Source: Barnesiella sp. (lineage in GTDB: Bacteria > Bacteroidota > Bacteroidia > Bacteroidales > Muribaculaceae). Taken from it: a stretch of 64,000 nucleotides of DNA. The DNA lies in the NCBI GenBank assembly GCA_014800945.1, contig JAAVFD010000011.1, positions 1 through 64,000 on the forward strand. Direction: 5' to 3'. The translations under genes were made by a program, and so were the position numbers. Position 1 is the stretch's first letter. Each line of letters opens with the position of its first letter. Positions 40,460-50,962 of this stretch are shown here, one piece after another. Below the pieces are notes generated by a model. The model saw only the letters and a list, made by a program, of their open reading frames with translations. It made no database searches and was not told the DNA's origin.

Positions 40460-41053
40460 GTGAATCAGAATTTAGCTATTTTGCCGGATGAAGCTCTTGT
40501 GGCTGAATATGCGGCAGGTAAAAATGAGGCGTTTGACTGTTTGCTCAAGCGCCACGAAAAACGTGTGTTTTCTTTTATATACTCTTATGTGCGCGATAAT
40601 GATATTGCGGATGATATTTTTCAGGAAACTTTTGTTAAGGCGATTACTACGATAAAGCAGGGCCGATACAACGAAAGCGGACGTTTCGGAGCATGGCTTT
40701 CAAGGATTGCTTATAATCTCATAATTGATCATTTCAGGCAGATTAAGAGCGATAATACCGTATCCTCCGACACTACAGACGGCTTACTTTTCAATAGAAA
40801 GGAGTTAAGTGAGGGAACAGTGGAGGACTCAATCATCGCTTCTCAGATTCAGGATGACGTTCGTCGGTTGGTGGACGCTTTGCCGGAATCTCAAAAAGAG
40901 GTGCTTGAAATGCGATATTATCAGAATATGAGCTTTAAGGAAATTGCAGATGCCACAGGGGTGAGCATAAACACAGCTCTTGGAAGAATGCGCTATGCTA
41001 TATTGAACATGAGGCGTATGGCTGAAACAAATGGCATTGTTTTAAGTGCATGA
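40460..41053 (+). CDS. RNA polymerase sigma-70 family (ECF-type) sigma factor
   Basis: Region 2: FSFIYSYVRDNDIADDIFQETFVKAI; region 4: LPESQKEVLEMRYYQNMSFKEIADATGVSINTALGRMRYAI; GTG start. Confidence 0.93.
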   Translation: MNQNLAILPDEALVAEYAAGKNEAFDCLLKRHEKRVFSFIYSYVRDNDIADDIFQETFVKAITTIKQGRYNESGRFGAWLSRIAYNLIIDHFRQIKSDNTVSSDTTDGLLFNRKELSEGTVEDSIIASQIQDDVRRLVDALPESQKEVLEMRYYQNMSFKEIADATGVSINTALGRMRYAILNMRRMAETNGIVLSA

Positions 41054-41112
41054 TTGCGCCTGATTTCGGGAGATTTGTTCATTAGGATTTTGTTTATTCT
41101 ATTAGGAAACGC

Positions 41113-41120
41113 TATCTTTG
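41113..41120 (+). promoter_or_regulatory. -7 element TATCTTTG upstream of the PASTA gene
   Basis: cgcTATCTTTGcacaa upstream of the start at 41173. Confidence 0.55.
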
Positions 41121-41172
41121 CACAATAAACTGATTAACCAATTGACTTTAGTTCAATATTAACTGGAATATT

Positions 41173-41814
41173 GTGGAATTTCCCGAAAGTATAGCTAATT
41201 TTTGGCAGAGACACCCGTTTTTGCGTGCTCTGTTGATGAATATAGGGCTGATTATTGTTGTCACAATTGTAATTCTTTGGATTGCGCTTATTTGGCTGGA
41301 CTCTTGGACCAATCATGGCGAGTATGAGACGGTTCCTCAGGTTAAGGGTCTTAGCTATGACGTTGCGGTGGGTCAGCTTGAGTCAGCCGGATTTGTAGTG
41401 GAATTGGCAGATTCTGTCTATGATGTTAAAAATAGGCCCGGTACTGTGGTTGACCAGAACCCCAAAGAGGGAACAAAGGTGAAAGATGGTAGAGAAGTTT
41501 ATCTTACCATTACGGCTTTTGAACCAAAGCAGGTAGTTGTGCCAATGCTAACTGATGTTTCAGAGCGTCAGGCTCGATCAGTTTTAGAGGCATTAGGTAT
41601 TAAGAATATCAGGGTTGTAAAAGTTCCGTCTGAATATAAAGATTTGGTTTTGAGGGTGTCTCGTGAAGGGGTTCCCCTGATTCCGGGCGCAAGAATACCC
41701 GTAAATTCTACTGTAACCCTTGATGTTGGAGAGGGATATGCCTCAGTAGATACTGTAGAGGTAGAAAAAACTTCCGCCTCAGAAGAAGTCGATTATTCCC
41801 ATTACTTTGATTGA
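41173..41814 (+). CDS. PASTA-domain membrane protein
   Basis: N-terminal TM, then VPQVKGLSYDVAVGQLESAGFVVEL...GTVVDQNPKEGTKVKDGREVYLTI repeats. Confidence 0.9.
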   Translation: MEFPESIANFWQRHPFLRALLMNIGLIIVVTIVILWIALIWLDSWTNHGEYETVPQVKGLSYDVAVGQLESAGFVVELADSVYDVKNRPGTVVDQNPKEGTKVKDGREVYLTITAFEPKQVVVPMLTDVSERQARSVLEALGIKNIRVVKVPSEYKDLVLRVSREGVPLIPGARIPVNSTVTLDVGEGYASVDTVEVEKTSASEEVDYSHYFD

Positions 41815-41815
41815 T

Positions 41816-42871
41816 ATGGGCGACTCAGGGGATTTCGAAAGAGATGATCTTGATCAGGAAGATGACGGCAGCGGATTTTATGAGCATTTCAGATTTGTTG
41901 CCGATAAGGGACAGCAGCTTCTAAGGGTAGATAAATTTCTTGTAGCAAGACTTGAGAAATCATCTCGAAACCGTCTTCAGCAGGCTGCTGAAGCCGGATG
42001 CGTGCTGGTAAACGGCAAGCCGGTAAAATCAAATTACCGTGTAAAGCCACTTGATGTGGTGAGCGTTGTGATGGATCGTCCGCGGTATGATTTTGAAATA
42101 ACAGCCGAGGATATACCGCTTGATATAGTGTATGAAGATGAGTCGGTGATGGTTGTCAATAAGCCGGCTGGTCTTGTTGTTCACCCGGGTCATGGAAATT
42201 ATACCGGTACTCTCGTAAATGCCCTTGCGTGGTATTTCAGAAACTCTGATAATTATGATGTGAATGACCCTCGGTTAGGGTTGGTGCATCGAATTGATAA
42301 AGACACCTCAGGGCTGCTTGTTATTGCTAAGACTCCTGATGCCAAGACTAATCTTGGAAAACAGTTTTTTGATAAGACAACCAAAAGAGAATATATTGCA
42401 GTGGTGTGGGGTGTTCCTTCACCGGCTAAAGGCACTATTACCGGAAATATCGGTCGGTCTCTTCAGGATAGATTGAGGATGGATGTTTTCCCGCCGGACA
42501 GTGAATATGGTAAGCACGCTGTTACTCATTACGAGGTAATTGAGGAATTCGCCCATGCGTCTGTTGTGAGATGTGTACTTGAAACCGGACGCACTCATCA
42601 GATTAGGGCTCACATGAAACATATTGGACATCCTCTGTTTAATGATGCCAGATATGGAGGCGATAAAGTGTTAAGAGGACTCAAATCGGCGTCTTATAAT
42701 AAATTCATTTCAAATTGTTTCGACTTATGCCCAAGGCAAGCGCTCCATGCCCGAACGCTTGGTTTTGTTCATCCCGTTTCCGGAGGAGAGATGTTTTTTA
42801 CCGCACCTATACCTGAAGACATGAATTTGTTGATGGAAAAATGGCGTGTTTTTTCACATAACGGCGAGTAG
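41816..42871 (+). CDS. rluD: RluD-family pseudouridine synthase
   Basis: S4 domain; VVNKPAGLVVHPGHGN; GLVHRIDKDTSGLLVIAKT. Confidence 0.94.
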   Translation: MGDSGDFERDDLDQEDDGSGFYEHFRFVADKGQQLLRVDKFLVARLEKSSRNRLQQAAEAGCVLVNGKPVKSNYRVKPLDVVSVVMDRPRYDFEITAEDIPLDIVYEDESVMVVNKPAGLVVHPGHGNYTGTLVNALAWYFRNSDNYDVNDPRLGLVHRIDKDTSGLLVIAKTPDAKTNLGKQFFDKTTKREYIAVVWGVPSPAKGTITGNIGRSLQDRLRMDVFPPDSEYGKHAVTHYEVIEEFAHASVVRCVLETGRTHQIRAHMKHIGHPLFNDARYGGDKVLRGLKSASYNKFISNCFDLCPRQALHARTLGFVHPVSGGEMFFTAPIPEDMNLLMEKWRVFSHNGE

Positions 42872-42918
42872 AAAAATCAAAAAACGTCAAATAATGGCTT
42901 AGTTTGAATAAAAATCAT

Positions 42919-42926
42919 TACCTTTG
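42919..42926 (+). promoter_or_regulatory. -7 element TACCTTTG upstream of the acyltransferase gene
   Basis: catTACCTTTGatacc upstream of the ATG at 42968. Confidence 0.5.
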
Positions 42927-42967
42927 ATACCATGAATCGGTATATAGCCACTACAAGTATATAAGAT

Positions 42968-44170
42968 ATGAGCAGTGAACAAGATTTTAAGGATATAGCT
43001 CCTTTTGATGATTCCGAATTTTCAGAAAAAATGTCGGCACTCGTAAGAGAACCGGGATTTGAGCATGCGGTTCGTTATGTTATGCCTCAGATTGATTTTG
43101 AAGAATTTGTCAAAGGATTACTGAATATTCATGACAAGCGAACATTTCAAACAAAGGTTATGTATCCTTTCCTTGAAATGCTTGCGCAGAAAACAACCTC
43201 GGGAATAACAGTTGGAGGACTTGAAAATATTGATTCATCAAAAGCATTCACATTTATTTCCAATCATCGCGATATCGTTCTTGATGCATCATTTCTCAAT
43301 CTGTGTTTTTTGAGAAACAATCTTCCCACTTCAGAAATCGCTATAGGAAATAATTTGCTCATTTATGATTGGATTACCGATCTTGTTAAGCTGAACAAGA
43401 GCTTCATTGTCAAAAGAAATTTAAGAATGACAAAAGCTTTGGAGGCTGCAAAGCAGCTTTCGGCTTATATTCACTATGCCGTTGGCGAGAAGAAAGAGAG
43501 TGTGTGGATAGCCCAACGCGAAGGGAGAGCTAAGGATTCAAACGATGTTACTCAGGAAAGTCTTGTCAAAATGCTTGCGCTTGACGGTAATGGAACAGTC
43601 GTTCAAAATCTTCTCCCGGTTAATCTTGTGCCTGTTTCAATTACATACGAATATGATCCTAACGATTATCTGAAAGCAAAGGAATTTTTGATGAAGAAAA
43701 TAGACCCGGAGTTCAAAAAGTCACCGCACGATGACCTTCTGAGCATGGAAACAGGTCTTTTGCAGCCCAAGGGCAGAGTTCATTTTGAAATTGGCAGATG
43801 TATTAATGATGCAATGCTTCCTCTTGTGGATGATACAGACAAAGTTGAAGTCGTGAAACGCCTTTGTGCAATAATAGACTGTGATATTCACTGCGGTTAT
43901 AAAATCTATCCCATCAACTATATTGCTTATGATTTGTTGCACAAGGTTGATGAATTCAAAAGCAAGTACACCGCAGATGAGTTGAAGGACTTTGAAGAAT
44001 ATATTGAAAAACAGCTTGACAAGGTTGATATACCGGATATTTCATCTGAAAATAGAGCATATATGAAAGAAATGATGCTTACCATGTATGCCAATCCACT
44101 TAAAAATAAAACAACCGCAAATTCTATTGTCTGTCTCAAAGCTACAGGAGATATACCTGTAAGAGAATAG
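42968..44170 (+). CDS. Glycerophosphate acyltransferase-like (PlsC/PlsB fold) protein
   Basis: FTFISNHRDIVLDASFLN; IYDWITDLVKLNKSFIVKRNL; WIAQREGRAKDSND. Confidence 0.8.
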   Translation: MSSEQDFKDIAPFDDSEFSEKMSALVREPGFEHAVRYVMPQIDFEEFVKGLLNIHDKRTFQTKVMYPFLEMLAQKTTSGITVGGLENIDSSKAFTFISNHRDIVLDASFLNLCFLRNNLPTSEIAIGNNLLIYDWITDLVKLNKSFIVKRNLRMTKALEAAKQLSAYIHYAVGEKKESVWIAQREGRAKDSNDVTQESLVKMLALDGNGTVVQNLLPVNLVPVSITYEYDPNDYLKAKEFLMKKIDPEFKKSPHDDLLSMETGLLQPKGRVHFEIGRCINDAMLPLVDDTDKVEVVKRLCAIIDCDIHCGYKIYPINYIAYDLLHKVDEFKSKYTADELKDFEEYIEKQLDKVDIPDISSENRAYMKEMMLTMYANPLKNKTTANSIVCLKATGDIPVRE

Positions 44171-44180
44171 GTTTATACAA

Positions 44181-45377
44181 ATGAGACTACCATTATTAGG
44201 TATGCTGATTCTGCTGCTCGTTAATTTGGGCACGGACACCTATATATATAGGAAACTTAAGAGCCGTTGCACCACAGCAACGCCGGCTAAGATACAGTTG
44301 ATTACTGCAATTATATTGTATCTCATTCTTGTAGTCATTATATCCTTACCTCGCAGGGGGGGCTCAGAGGATACTTTGCTCTGCGTAATGTGGCTGCTTT
44401 TTGGTTACATATCTGTGTATGTTGCTAAATACCTTTTCGTTATATTCGATTTGTTTGCCTCAATTCCTTGTCTGTTCAAAAAAAAGCGGATAAAGCCACT
44501 GTCGCTGTTTGGCGCTTTTTTGGGGTGTGTGGTCTTTATTTCAATGTGGTGGGGAGCTTTGGTTAATCGCTACCGAATTCAGGTAAATGAAGTTACGGTA
44601 GAAATAGCCGGTTTACCGGATAATTTTGATGGATACCGAATAGCGCAGTTTTCTGATCTTCACACCGGAACATTCAGAAATGACACAACTTTCGTTGCAA
44701 AACTGGTAGATAGAATTAATTCCACCGGTTCAGATCTTATTGTTTTTACCGGTGATATTGTTAACAGGCGTATAGATGAATTGCTTCCATTCACCGGAGT
44801 TCTTGAGCGTCTTGAAGCACCGGACGGAGTGTATTCTATACTTGGTAATCATGATTATGGAGACTATTCAGAATGGGATAGCGATGATGCTAAACAGAAA
44901 AATCTCAACCTGTCACATCGGTTACAAAAAGATATGGGTTGGCAACTGCTTCTCAATGAGCACCGTTTCCTTGTCAATGGCAAAGACTCAATAGCCCTGA
45001 TTGGAGTGGAGAATATTGGTGACCCACCTTTTCACTCCTACGGCTCTCTGGGAAAATCATACCCCTCTTTGAATGACGATAATGTTAAAATTCTCCTTTC
45101 GCACAATCCCGCTCACTGGGTTGATTCCATATCAGGAAACAAGGATGTGAAGATTGATTTGACATTAAGCGGACACACTCATGCAATGCAGCTGGAGGTA
45201 TTTGGATTGTCACCGGCGGTAATGAGATATAAAACTTGGGGAGGCTTGTACTTCTCTCCTGAATCTGACGATAAAATGCTATATGTAAATATCGGCTCCG
45301 GAACAGTAGGATTACCTATGAGGCTCGGAGCTACTCCTGAAATCACAGTAATAACTCTCAAAAAGAAAACTACTTAA
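44181..45377 (+). CDS. Membrane-anchored metallophosphoesterase
   Basis: IAQFSDLHTGTF, VFTGDIVNRR, SILGNHDYGDY, LSHNPAHW, LSGHTHAMQ. Confidence 0.93.
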   Translation: MRLPLLGMLILLLVNLGTDTYIYRKLKSRCTTATPAKIQLITAIILYLILVVIISLPRRGGSEDTLLCVMWLLFGYISVYVAKYLFVIFDLFASIPCLFKKKRIKPLSLFGAFLGCVVFISMWWGALVNRYRIQVNEVTVEIAGLPDNFDGYRIAQFSDLHTGTFRNDTTFVAKLVDRINSTGSDLIVFTGDIVNRRIDELLPFTGVLERLEAPDGVYSILGNHDYGDYSEWDSDDAKQKNLNLSHRLQKDMGWQLLLNEHRFLVNGKDSIALIGVENIGDPPFHSYGSLGKSYPSLNDDNVKILLSHNPAHWVDSISGNKDVKIDLTLSGHTHAMQLEVFGLSPAVMRYKTWGGLYFSPESDDKMLYVNIGSGTVGLPMRLGATPEITVITLKKKTT

Positions 45378-45395
45378 CTCATCATCACTTTTAAG

Positions 45396-47546
45396 ATGTC
45401 TCTTGATACAGCACAGATTATTGGTAACAGATTGAATTACCCCCGCAAAAATGTTGCAGCTGTTTTGAAAATGTTTGATGAAGGTGCTACAATACCTTTC
45501 ATCGCAAGATATAGAAAGGAAGCAACCGGCTCGCTTGATGAAGTTGCGCTTCAGAATATTCGCACTCATTCAAGAGCTTTGGAAGAACTTGAAAAGAGAA
45601 AAGAGTTTATTGCGGAAGCATTGTCCAATCAAGGTGTTTTGACTGATGAGTTAGCACAGAGATTAGCCGCTTCTCTTGACATTGCAGAAGTTGAGGATAT
45701 TTATCTGCCATATAAACCTCGCAGAAGAAGTAAAGCAACTGCGGCGAGAGAGAATGGTCTGGAGCCGCTTGCAAAGCTCATCATGGCTCAGAAACTGACA
45801 CATCCGGAGACGTCTGCCTATAAGTTTGTAAAAGGTGAAATTGCCGATGCTTCAGAAGCTGTAGCCGGGGCTTGTGATATAATAGCTGAGTGGGTGAGTG
45901 AAAGTGAAAAGGCAAGAAATCTTGTAAGAGCTAAATTTGCAAGAAGTGCTTTGCTTGAATCCAAAGTTGTAAAAGGCAAGGAGGTCGAAGGGGATAATTT
46001 CAGAAATTACTTTGATTATGCTAAACCCCTCAGAATAGCAAATTCTCATCATTACCTTGCGCTCAGGAGGGGAGAACAGCAGGGAGTTCTGAAAGTTTCC
46101 ATTAGCATTGATGACGAGGAGATGATAGACCGGTTATGCCGTATGTTTGTGCGCCCGGGGGCTACATCCCAGTGTGCTGAACTGGTGAGCAAAGCGGTCA
46201 AGGATGGATATAAAAGGTTGCTTCGGCCGGCTATAGAAACAGAAGTTGCAGCTTCAGCCAAGGAAAAAGCCGATTCAGCTGCAATATCTGTTTTTGCGGA
46301 CAATGTAAAGCAGCTTTTAATGGCTCAACCGCTCGGTAGAAAAAGAGTTATGGGTATAGACCCCGGTTTTAAGAATGGATGCAAGGTAGCCTGCATTGAC
46401 GAGCAGGGAGCTCTGCTTGCAACTGATGTGGTTTATCCATGCGCCCCGGTAAATGATGTTTACAAAGCAGCGGATATTCTCTGTAATATGGTAGGCCGAA
46501 ACGGAATAGATGTGATTGCCGTTGGCGATGGTACAGCATCAAGAGAAACCATGGCTTTCCTCAGGGATATAACTTTTCCTCGACAGGTTGTTATCACTCC
46601 GGTGAGTGAAAGCGGGGCAAGTATCTATTCTGCTTCTGAAACAGCGAGGAGAGAGTTCCCGGATCTTGATATTACTTTAAGAGGAGCTGTGTCTATTGCT
46701 CGCCGACTGCTTGATCCTCTCTCTGAGCTCGTAAAAATTGATCCAAAATCTATAGGTGTAGGGCAGTATCAGCATGATGTTGACCAATCATCATTGCGCA
46801 ATGCGCTTGATTTTACCGTTGAGCACTGTGTAAATGCTGTCGGGGTAGATGTTAATACTGCATCTGTTGAATTACTTTCAAGAGTATCGGGTATCGGACC
46901 TGCATTGGCTGTAAATATTGTAAACAGGAGAAATGAAAAAGGTTCATTTGAAACCAGAAACGACCTGCTTGAAGTTGCAAGAATGGGTAAGAAAACCTTT
47001 GAACAGTGCGCACCTTTCCTTCGCATTAATGGTGGCAGTAATCCTCTTGATGCAACCGGTGTACACCCCGAGCGATACAAGCTGGTTGAAAAAATTGCCC
47101 GTGACTGTGGAATTGAAACCGCAGCGCTTATTAGAAATAAGACTCGGCTCGATTCCATTGATTTGGAACGTTATATGGATAAAACAACTGGAATGCCGAC
47201 CCTTACCGATATTGTAAATGAGCTTGCGCGTCCTGGAAGAGACCCGCGTATAAAGGAAGATAGCAAACCGTTGTTTGACCCTGATGTAGCTGCAATTGCT
47301 GATTTACATATTGGCAGGGAAATTACCGGCAAGGTAAACAATATCACTGCTTTCGGCGCTTTTGTTGACATTGGGTTGAAAGTGAACGGACTTATTCATA
47401 TCTCTCAGATGTCTGATGGGTTTGTTAGTTCACCCGCGCAGGTATTGAGTGTGGGACAGACTGTTCGTGTCAAGGTTTTGGATGTTGATGCACAACGTTC
47501 AAGGGTAGCACTTACTATGAAGGGAATAACTCAGAATGGACTCTGA
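45396..47546 (+). CDS. tex: Tex-family transcription accessory protein (S1 RNA-binding domain)
   Basis: IPFIARYRKEATGSLDEV, GIDPGFKNGCKVA, VSRVSGIGPALAVNIVNRR, C-terminal S1 domain. Confidence 0.96.
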   Translation: MSLDTAQIIGNRLNYPRKNVAAVLKMFDEGATIPFIARYRKEATGSLDEVALQNIRTHSRALEELEKRKEFIAEALSNQGVLTDELAQRLAASLDIAEVEDIYLPYKPRRRSKATAARENGLEPLAKLIMAQKLTHPETSAYKFVKGEIADASEAVAGACDIIAEWVSESEKARNLVRAKFARSALLESKVVKGKEVEGDNFRNYFDYAKPLRIANSHHYLALRRGEQQGVLKVSISIDDEEMIDRLCRMFVRPGATSQCAELVSKAVKDGYKRLLRPAIETEVAASAKEKADSAAISVFADNVKQLLMAQPLGRKRVMGIDPGFKNGCKVACIDEQGALLATDVVYPCAPVNDVYKAADILCNMVGRNGIDVIAVGDGTASRETMAFLRDITFPRQVVITPVSESGASIYSASETARREFPDLDITLRGAVSIARRLLDPLSELVKIDPKSIGVGQYQHDVDQSSLRNALDFTVEHCVNAVGVDVNTASVELLSRVSGIGPALAVNIVNRRNEKGSFETRNDLLEVARMGKKTFEQCAPFLRINGGSNPLDATGVHPERYKLVEKIARDCGIETAALIRNKTRLDSIDLERYMDKTTGMPTLTDIVNELARPGRDPRIKEDSKPLFDPDVAAIADLHIGREITGKVNNITAFGAFVDIGLKVNGLIHISQMSDGFVSSPAQVLSVGQTVRVKVLDVDAQRSRVALTMKGITQNGL

Positions 47547-47928
47547 TAAGCATAAAGTATATCTGTCCATAGGAAGCAATCATGAGAATTGCTCTGCCTT
47601 TGTACAGCAGGCAGCTGAACGGCTCAAATCTACCCTGTCTGATTGGAAAATGTGCCATCCCTACAAAACCAAGGCTATCAATGGGTTGGGTGCTGATTAT
47701 CTGAATGCGGTAGCCGTAGGCAATTGGCTTGGAGATAAGGAGTCTCTTAACCAAATCTGTAAAAATATAGAGCTGGATTTAGGTAGAACTCATGACAGAA
47801 TGTCTCATTCAGTAGAAATAGAAATAGATATAGATATTGTATGCTTCGATGGAGAAGTATTACGACCTGTTGACTATTCAAGGGAATACTTTTCCAAAGG
47901 CTTCAATGAGTTGTTAAAAGATTGTTGA
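47536..47928 (+). CDS. HPPK-like (FolK family) protein, short and divergent
   Basis: VYLSIGSNHENCSAFVQQA...LGRTHDRMSHSVEIEIDIDIVCFDG; 130 aa. Confidence 0.65.
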   Translation: MDSDKHKVYLSIGSNHENCSAFVQQAAERLKSTLSDWKMCHPYKTKAINGLGADYLNAVAVGNWLGDKESLNQICKNIELDLGRTHDRMSHSVEIEIDIDIVCFDGEVLRPVDYSREYFSKGFNELLKDC

Positions 47929-49939
47929 GAGGATTATTCTTTAACAAGGTATAGTTTACTCCAAGATTGCAGCACTCTTTTTCATAGTTGGACAAACGTT
48001 TGGGATGAAGATCACCGCTTAAAATAATCAAATTTGTTGCATACATCTCTGTGAGTTCAGAAATGCTTTTTTTATAACCGCGGCACACAAGTATATAATC
48101 AAAAACCGCGCCTTGAGGCAAAGTTATATCGGTATTTGCTATAAGAATTCTTTTGGATCCTACAGTTAAAATGGGATGGTTGTAAATGACACAGTCATTT
48201 GCAAATTCAGTACCGGAAACCTCCAGAGAATCGATATTACGGTTCAGCATGTATTCAGAAAATGACCGTAAGTTACTCTCTTTAACTCTTTCTTTTTCAC
48301 GATGTAAGGCTGTTGTAAGTATGTCGATTCTTGTAGGAGAACAAACAGCAATATCAGTGCGGTAAGTCTGAGGAATGAGATATACACCGTTTGGGGCATC
48401 AGTGCTTGTGGTAAATACTAACACAATAAAAGATAAAGTACAGATTAGTGCGCTGTATATCAATACTCTGCGTCGAGAGTAAAGCCACAATGCAAAAAAA
48501 GTTATAGCGGCAAACCAAACCAGTAATGAAACAGTGCTGATGGTCAGGTGATTTATTGAAGCACCTGGCAAATTGGCTATAGTGTCACTGACTCCTCTCA
48601 TCCAACTATATAGAAAGTCAGCTATTTTACATATATAATGTGAGGATATTCCGGTGAGCGACAGTATTATAATAATAACTCCGCTTCCAATAAGTGGAGA
48701 AAGAAAAGGAATTGTTAGAACATTTGCTATAATGAAATATAAAGGGAATGTATGGAAATAGAACCCGGAAATAACTCCGGTAGCAATCATGGCCCCGGCA
48801 CTCATGGTAAAGAATCCCATAGTGGCATAAGCTTCTCGGTTGCGCGGTGAAACCGGATTGAGCTTGTTTCCGAAAAGCAGAATACCGGCAACTGCAGCAA
48901 AACTGAGCTGAAAACTGATATTGAATAATGCCCGAGGGTCGAATAGAAGAATAATAAGGGCTGCCAGACAAAGAGCGTTGAACGAACTATGTCTCTTTTG
49001 AAGCAATCCGGCGAGTAGAAGGCACGAAGCCATGATTACCGCTCGTGTTGCTGAAGCGGATAATCCTGTTGTGAAAGCAAATAACCATAACGCGATGATT
49101 ATGAGTAGAATTCGTGCTTTTCTTAGCGAAGGGTAAAGAATTAGAGGCATAAACAGCAACGAGCAGAATACCATGATAATTCCTACATGTAATCCGCTGA
49201 GAGCAAGTATATGGGCTGTTCCGGCTTTCGCAAATGTTTTTCTGGTATCATTATCCAGAATACTGCTGTCACCGGTAATCGCTGTCACAAGAAATTCCTT
49301 GGTTTCTCCGTCAAGGCTGCTTTTGAGCAATGCATTCTTCACCTTAGTTTTTATTCTCGGGAAAACCGCAAGTACAGCCGGCGAGTCCTCTATCTTAAAA
49401 ATATCTTCCGGTATTGCTATACCGGAAATCAGAATTCCCTGACGCTTTAGAATCTTGTGATAGGTTAGTTGATCTGGAAAATATTCCACTGCATCAGGAA
49501 AATTCATTTTAGCCTTTAGGGTAATCCTTTCACCTGGATAAACTGCGGGAGTAAATGCCGGTATTACTATTTGAGAACGCACATCTGCAACTCTATTCAT
49601 TTCAGATGAAGCTTTTCCGGCACGGATGATTTCTACCCTAAGTATTTGAGAAGTTTCTGTTTCTCTTACCGACTCAACATCTGCGCTAAGAAAAGTTTCT
49701 CCCTCAAGATATTTGACAGAAACTTCGGAAGGAGATTGTATCCACAGATTTATTTGACCGAGTGCAATCGCTGCAACAACTGTTGCATAGTACCGCAAGC
49801 GCCGCATGGCAAGAATAATTGATGCAATAATCCAAACACCGGCGCACCATAATGGCACGCCGGCAAAGGTCAGGATTATTCCACCTGAAAATGCAATTGT
49901 TACCGGTAGAAGAGGTGCAAGTGAAAGTGGTGCTTTCAA
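47903..49939 (-). CDS. comEC: ComEC/Rec2-family competence membrane protein
   Basis: ALSGLHVGIIMVFCSLL, GLSASATRAVIMAS, DPRALFNISFQLSFAAVAGI. Confidence 0.93.
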   Translation of the reverse strand: MKAPLSLAPLLPVTIAFSGGIILTFAGVPLWCAGVWIIASIILAMRRLRYYATVVAAIALGQINLWIQSPSEVSVKYLEGETFLSADVESVRETETSQILRVEIIRAGKASSEMNRVADVRSQIVIPAFTPAVYPGERITLKAKMNFPDAVEYFPDQLTYHKILKRQGILISGIAIPEDIFKIEDSPAVLAVFPRIKTKVKNALLKSSLDGETKEFLVTAITGDSSILDNDTRKTFAKAGTAHILALSGLHVGIIMVFCSLLFMPLILYPSLRKARILLIIIALWLFAFTTGLSASATRAVIMASCLLLAGLLQKRHSSFNALCLAALIILLFDPRALFNISFQLSFAAVAGILLFGNKLNPVSPRNREAYATMGFFTMSAGAMIATGVISGFYFHTFPLYFIIANVLTIPFLSPLIGSGVIIIILSLTGISSHYICKIADFLYSWMRGVSDTIANLPGASINHLTISTVSLLVWFAAITFFALWLYSRRRVLIYSALICTLSFIVLVFTTSTDAPNGVYLIPQTYRTDIAVCSPTRIDILTTALHREKERVKESNLRSFSEYMLNRNIDSLEVSGTEFANDCVIYNHPILTVGSKRILIANTDITLPQGAVFDYILVCRGYKKSISELTEMYATNLIILSGDLHPKRLSNYEKECCNLGVNYTLLKNNPLNNLLTTH

Positions 49940-49951
49940 CTCTCTACGGTG

Positions 49952-50926
49952 TTAGGCTATGGTAGCTCGCACTACAAGTAAACTGCTCACTCCTATTACT
50001 ATCCAAAGTAAGATTGCAAGGAGCATGGGTTTTACACCGACAGCTTTTATTGTCTTCAGTGATAGGGATGCACCGATAAGAAACAAAGTCAGCACAAGTC
50101 CTTTTTTTGCAATCCAGACACACCACTCGCTCACAGCAGCAGGAAGATTGCAATATGTGTTCACAATCATAGCAAGTACAAACAGGAAGATAAACCAGGG
50201 TATGGAAATCTTAGCTGTTTTGTCACGGAATATCAGCATTGTGACGAATGCAAGAGGAATTATCCACAATGCTCGGGTGAGTTTAATAAGAGTAGCTATT
50301 TGTAGAGCCTCTGTTCCGTATGCTTCGCCGGCTCCTACCACCGAGGATGTGTCATGTATCGCTATGGCTGCCCAGGTGCCGAACTGAGCCTGACTCATAT
50401 CAAAGAAGTGGCCGATTGGAGGGAAAATGAACAAGGCTATAGCATTGAGAATAAATATTACTCCAAGTGACACTGCCATTTCGTGGCTGCTGGCTTTGAG
50501 AACCGGGCCTACTGCTGCTATTGCACTCCCTCCGCATATAGCGGTACCGGATGAAATGAGGTAAGCTGTTTTACGGTTGATATGAAGCCACCATCCGAAA
50601 AGAATTCCCAATGTCATGACTCCAAAAACGGATACTATGGTAAATACCATACCTTCACTTCCGCTTTTTAGAGCTTCAGTTACATTCATACCGAAACCAA
50701 GTCCCACCACAGATACCTGAAGCAGATATTTTGATGTCTTTTTATTGAATGTGGGGTAAGGACATTCAAAAATAAATGCATAAATCAAACCAATGAAAAG
50801 TGCAACAGCGGGTGTAACATATTGTCTCATTCCAAGTTTGTCGAATGGAAAAAGGCATAGAGCTATCAGAATAATATAGACTATCTTTGACGCTGAATGC
50901 ATCTTTTGAGCAAAATTATCTTTCAT
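49952..50926 (-). CDS. YeiH-family (UPF0324) putative sulfate exporter
   Basis: AYLISSGTAICGGSAIAAVGPVLKASSHEMAVSLGVIFILNAIALFIFPPIGHF. Confidence 0.92.
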   Translation of the reverse strand: MKDNFAQKMHSASKIVYIILIALCLFPFDKLGMRQYVTPAVALFIGLIYAFIFECPYPTFNKKTSKYLLQVSVVGLGFGMNVTEALKSGSEGMVFTIVSVFGVMTLGILFGWWLHINRKTAYLISSGTAICGGSAIAAVGPVLKASSHEMAVSLGVIFILNAIALFIFPPIGHFFDMSQAQFGTWAAIAIHDTSSVVGAGEAYGTEALQIATLIKLTRALWIIPLAFVTMLIFRDKTAKISIPWFIFLFVLAMIVNTYCNLPAAVSEWCVWIAKKGLVLTLFLIGASLSLKTIKAVGVKPMLLAILLWIVIGVSSLLVVRATIA

Positions 50927-50962
50927 ATTAATGTATTATACAGATTGTTGAAACATACTTAA

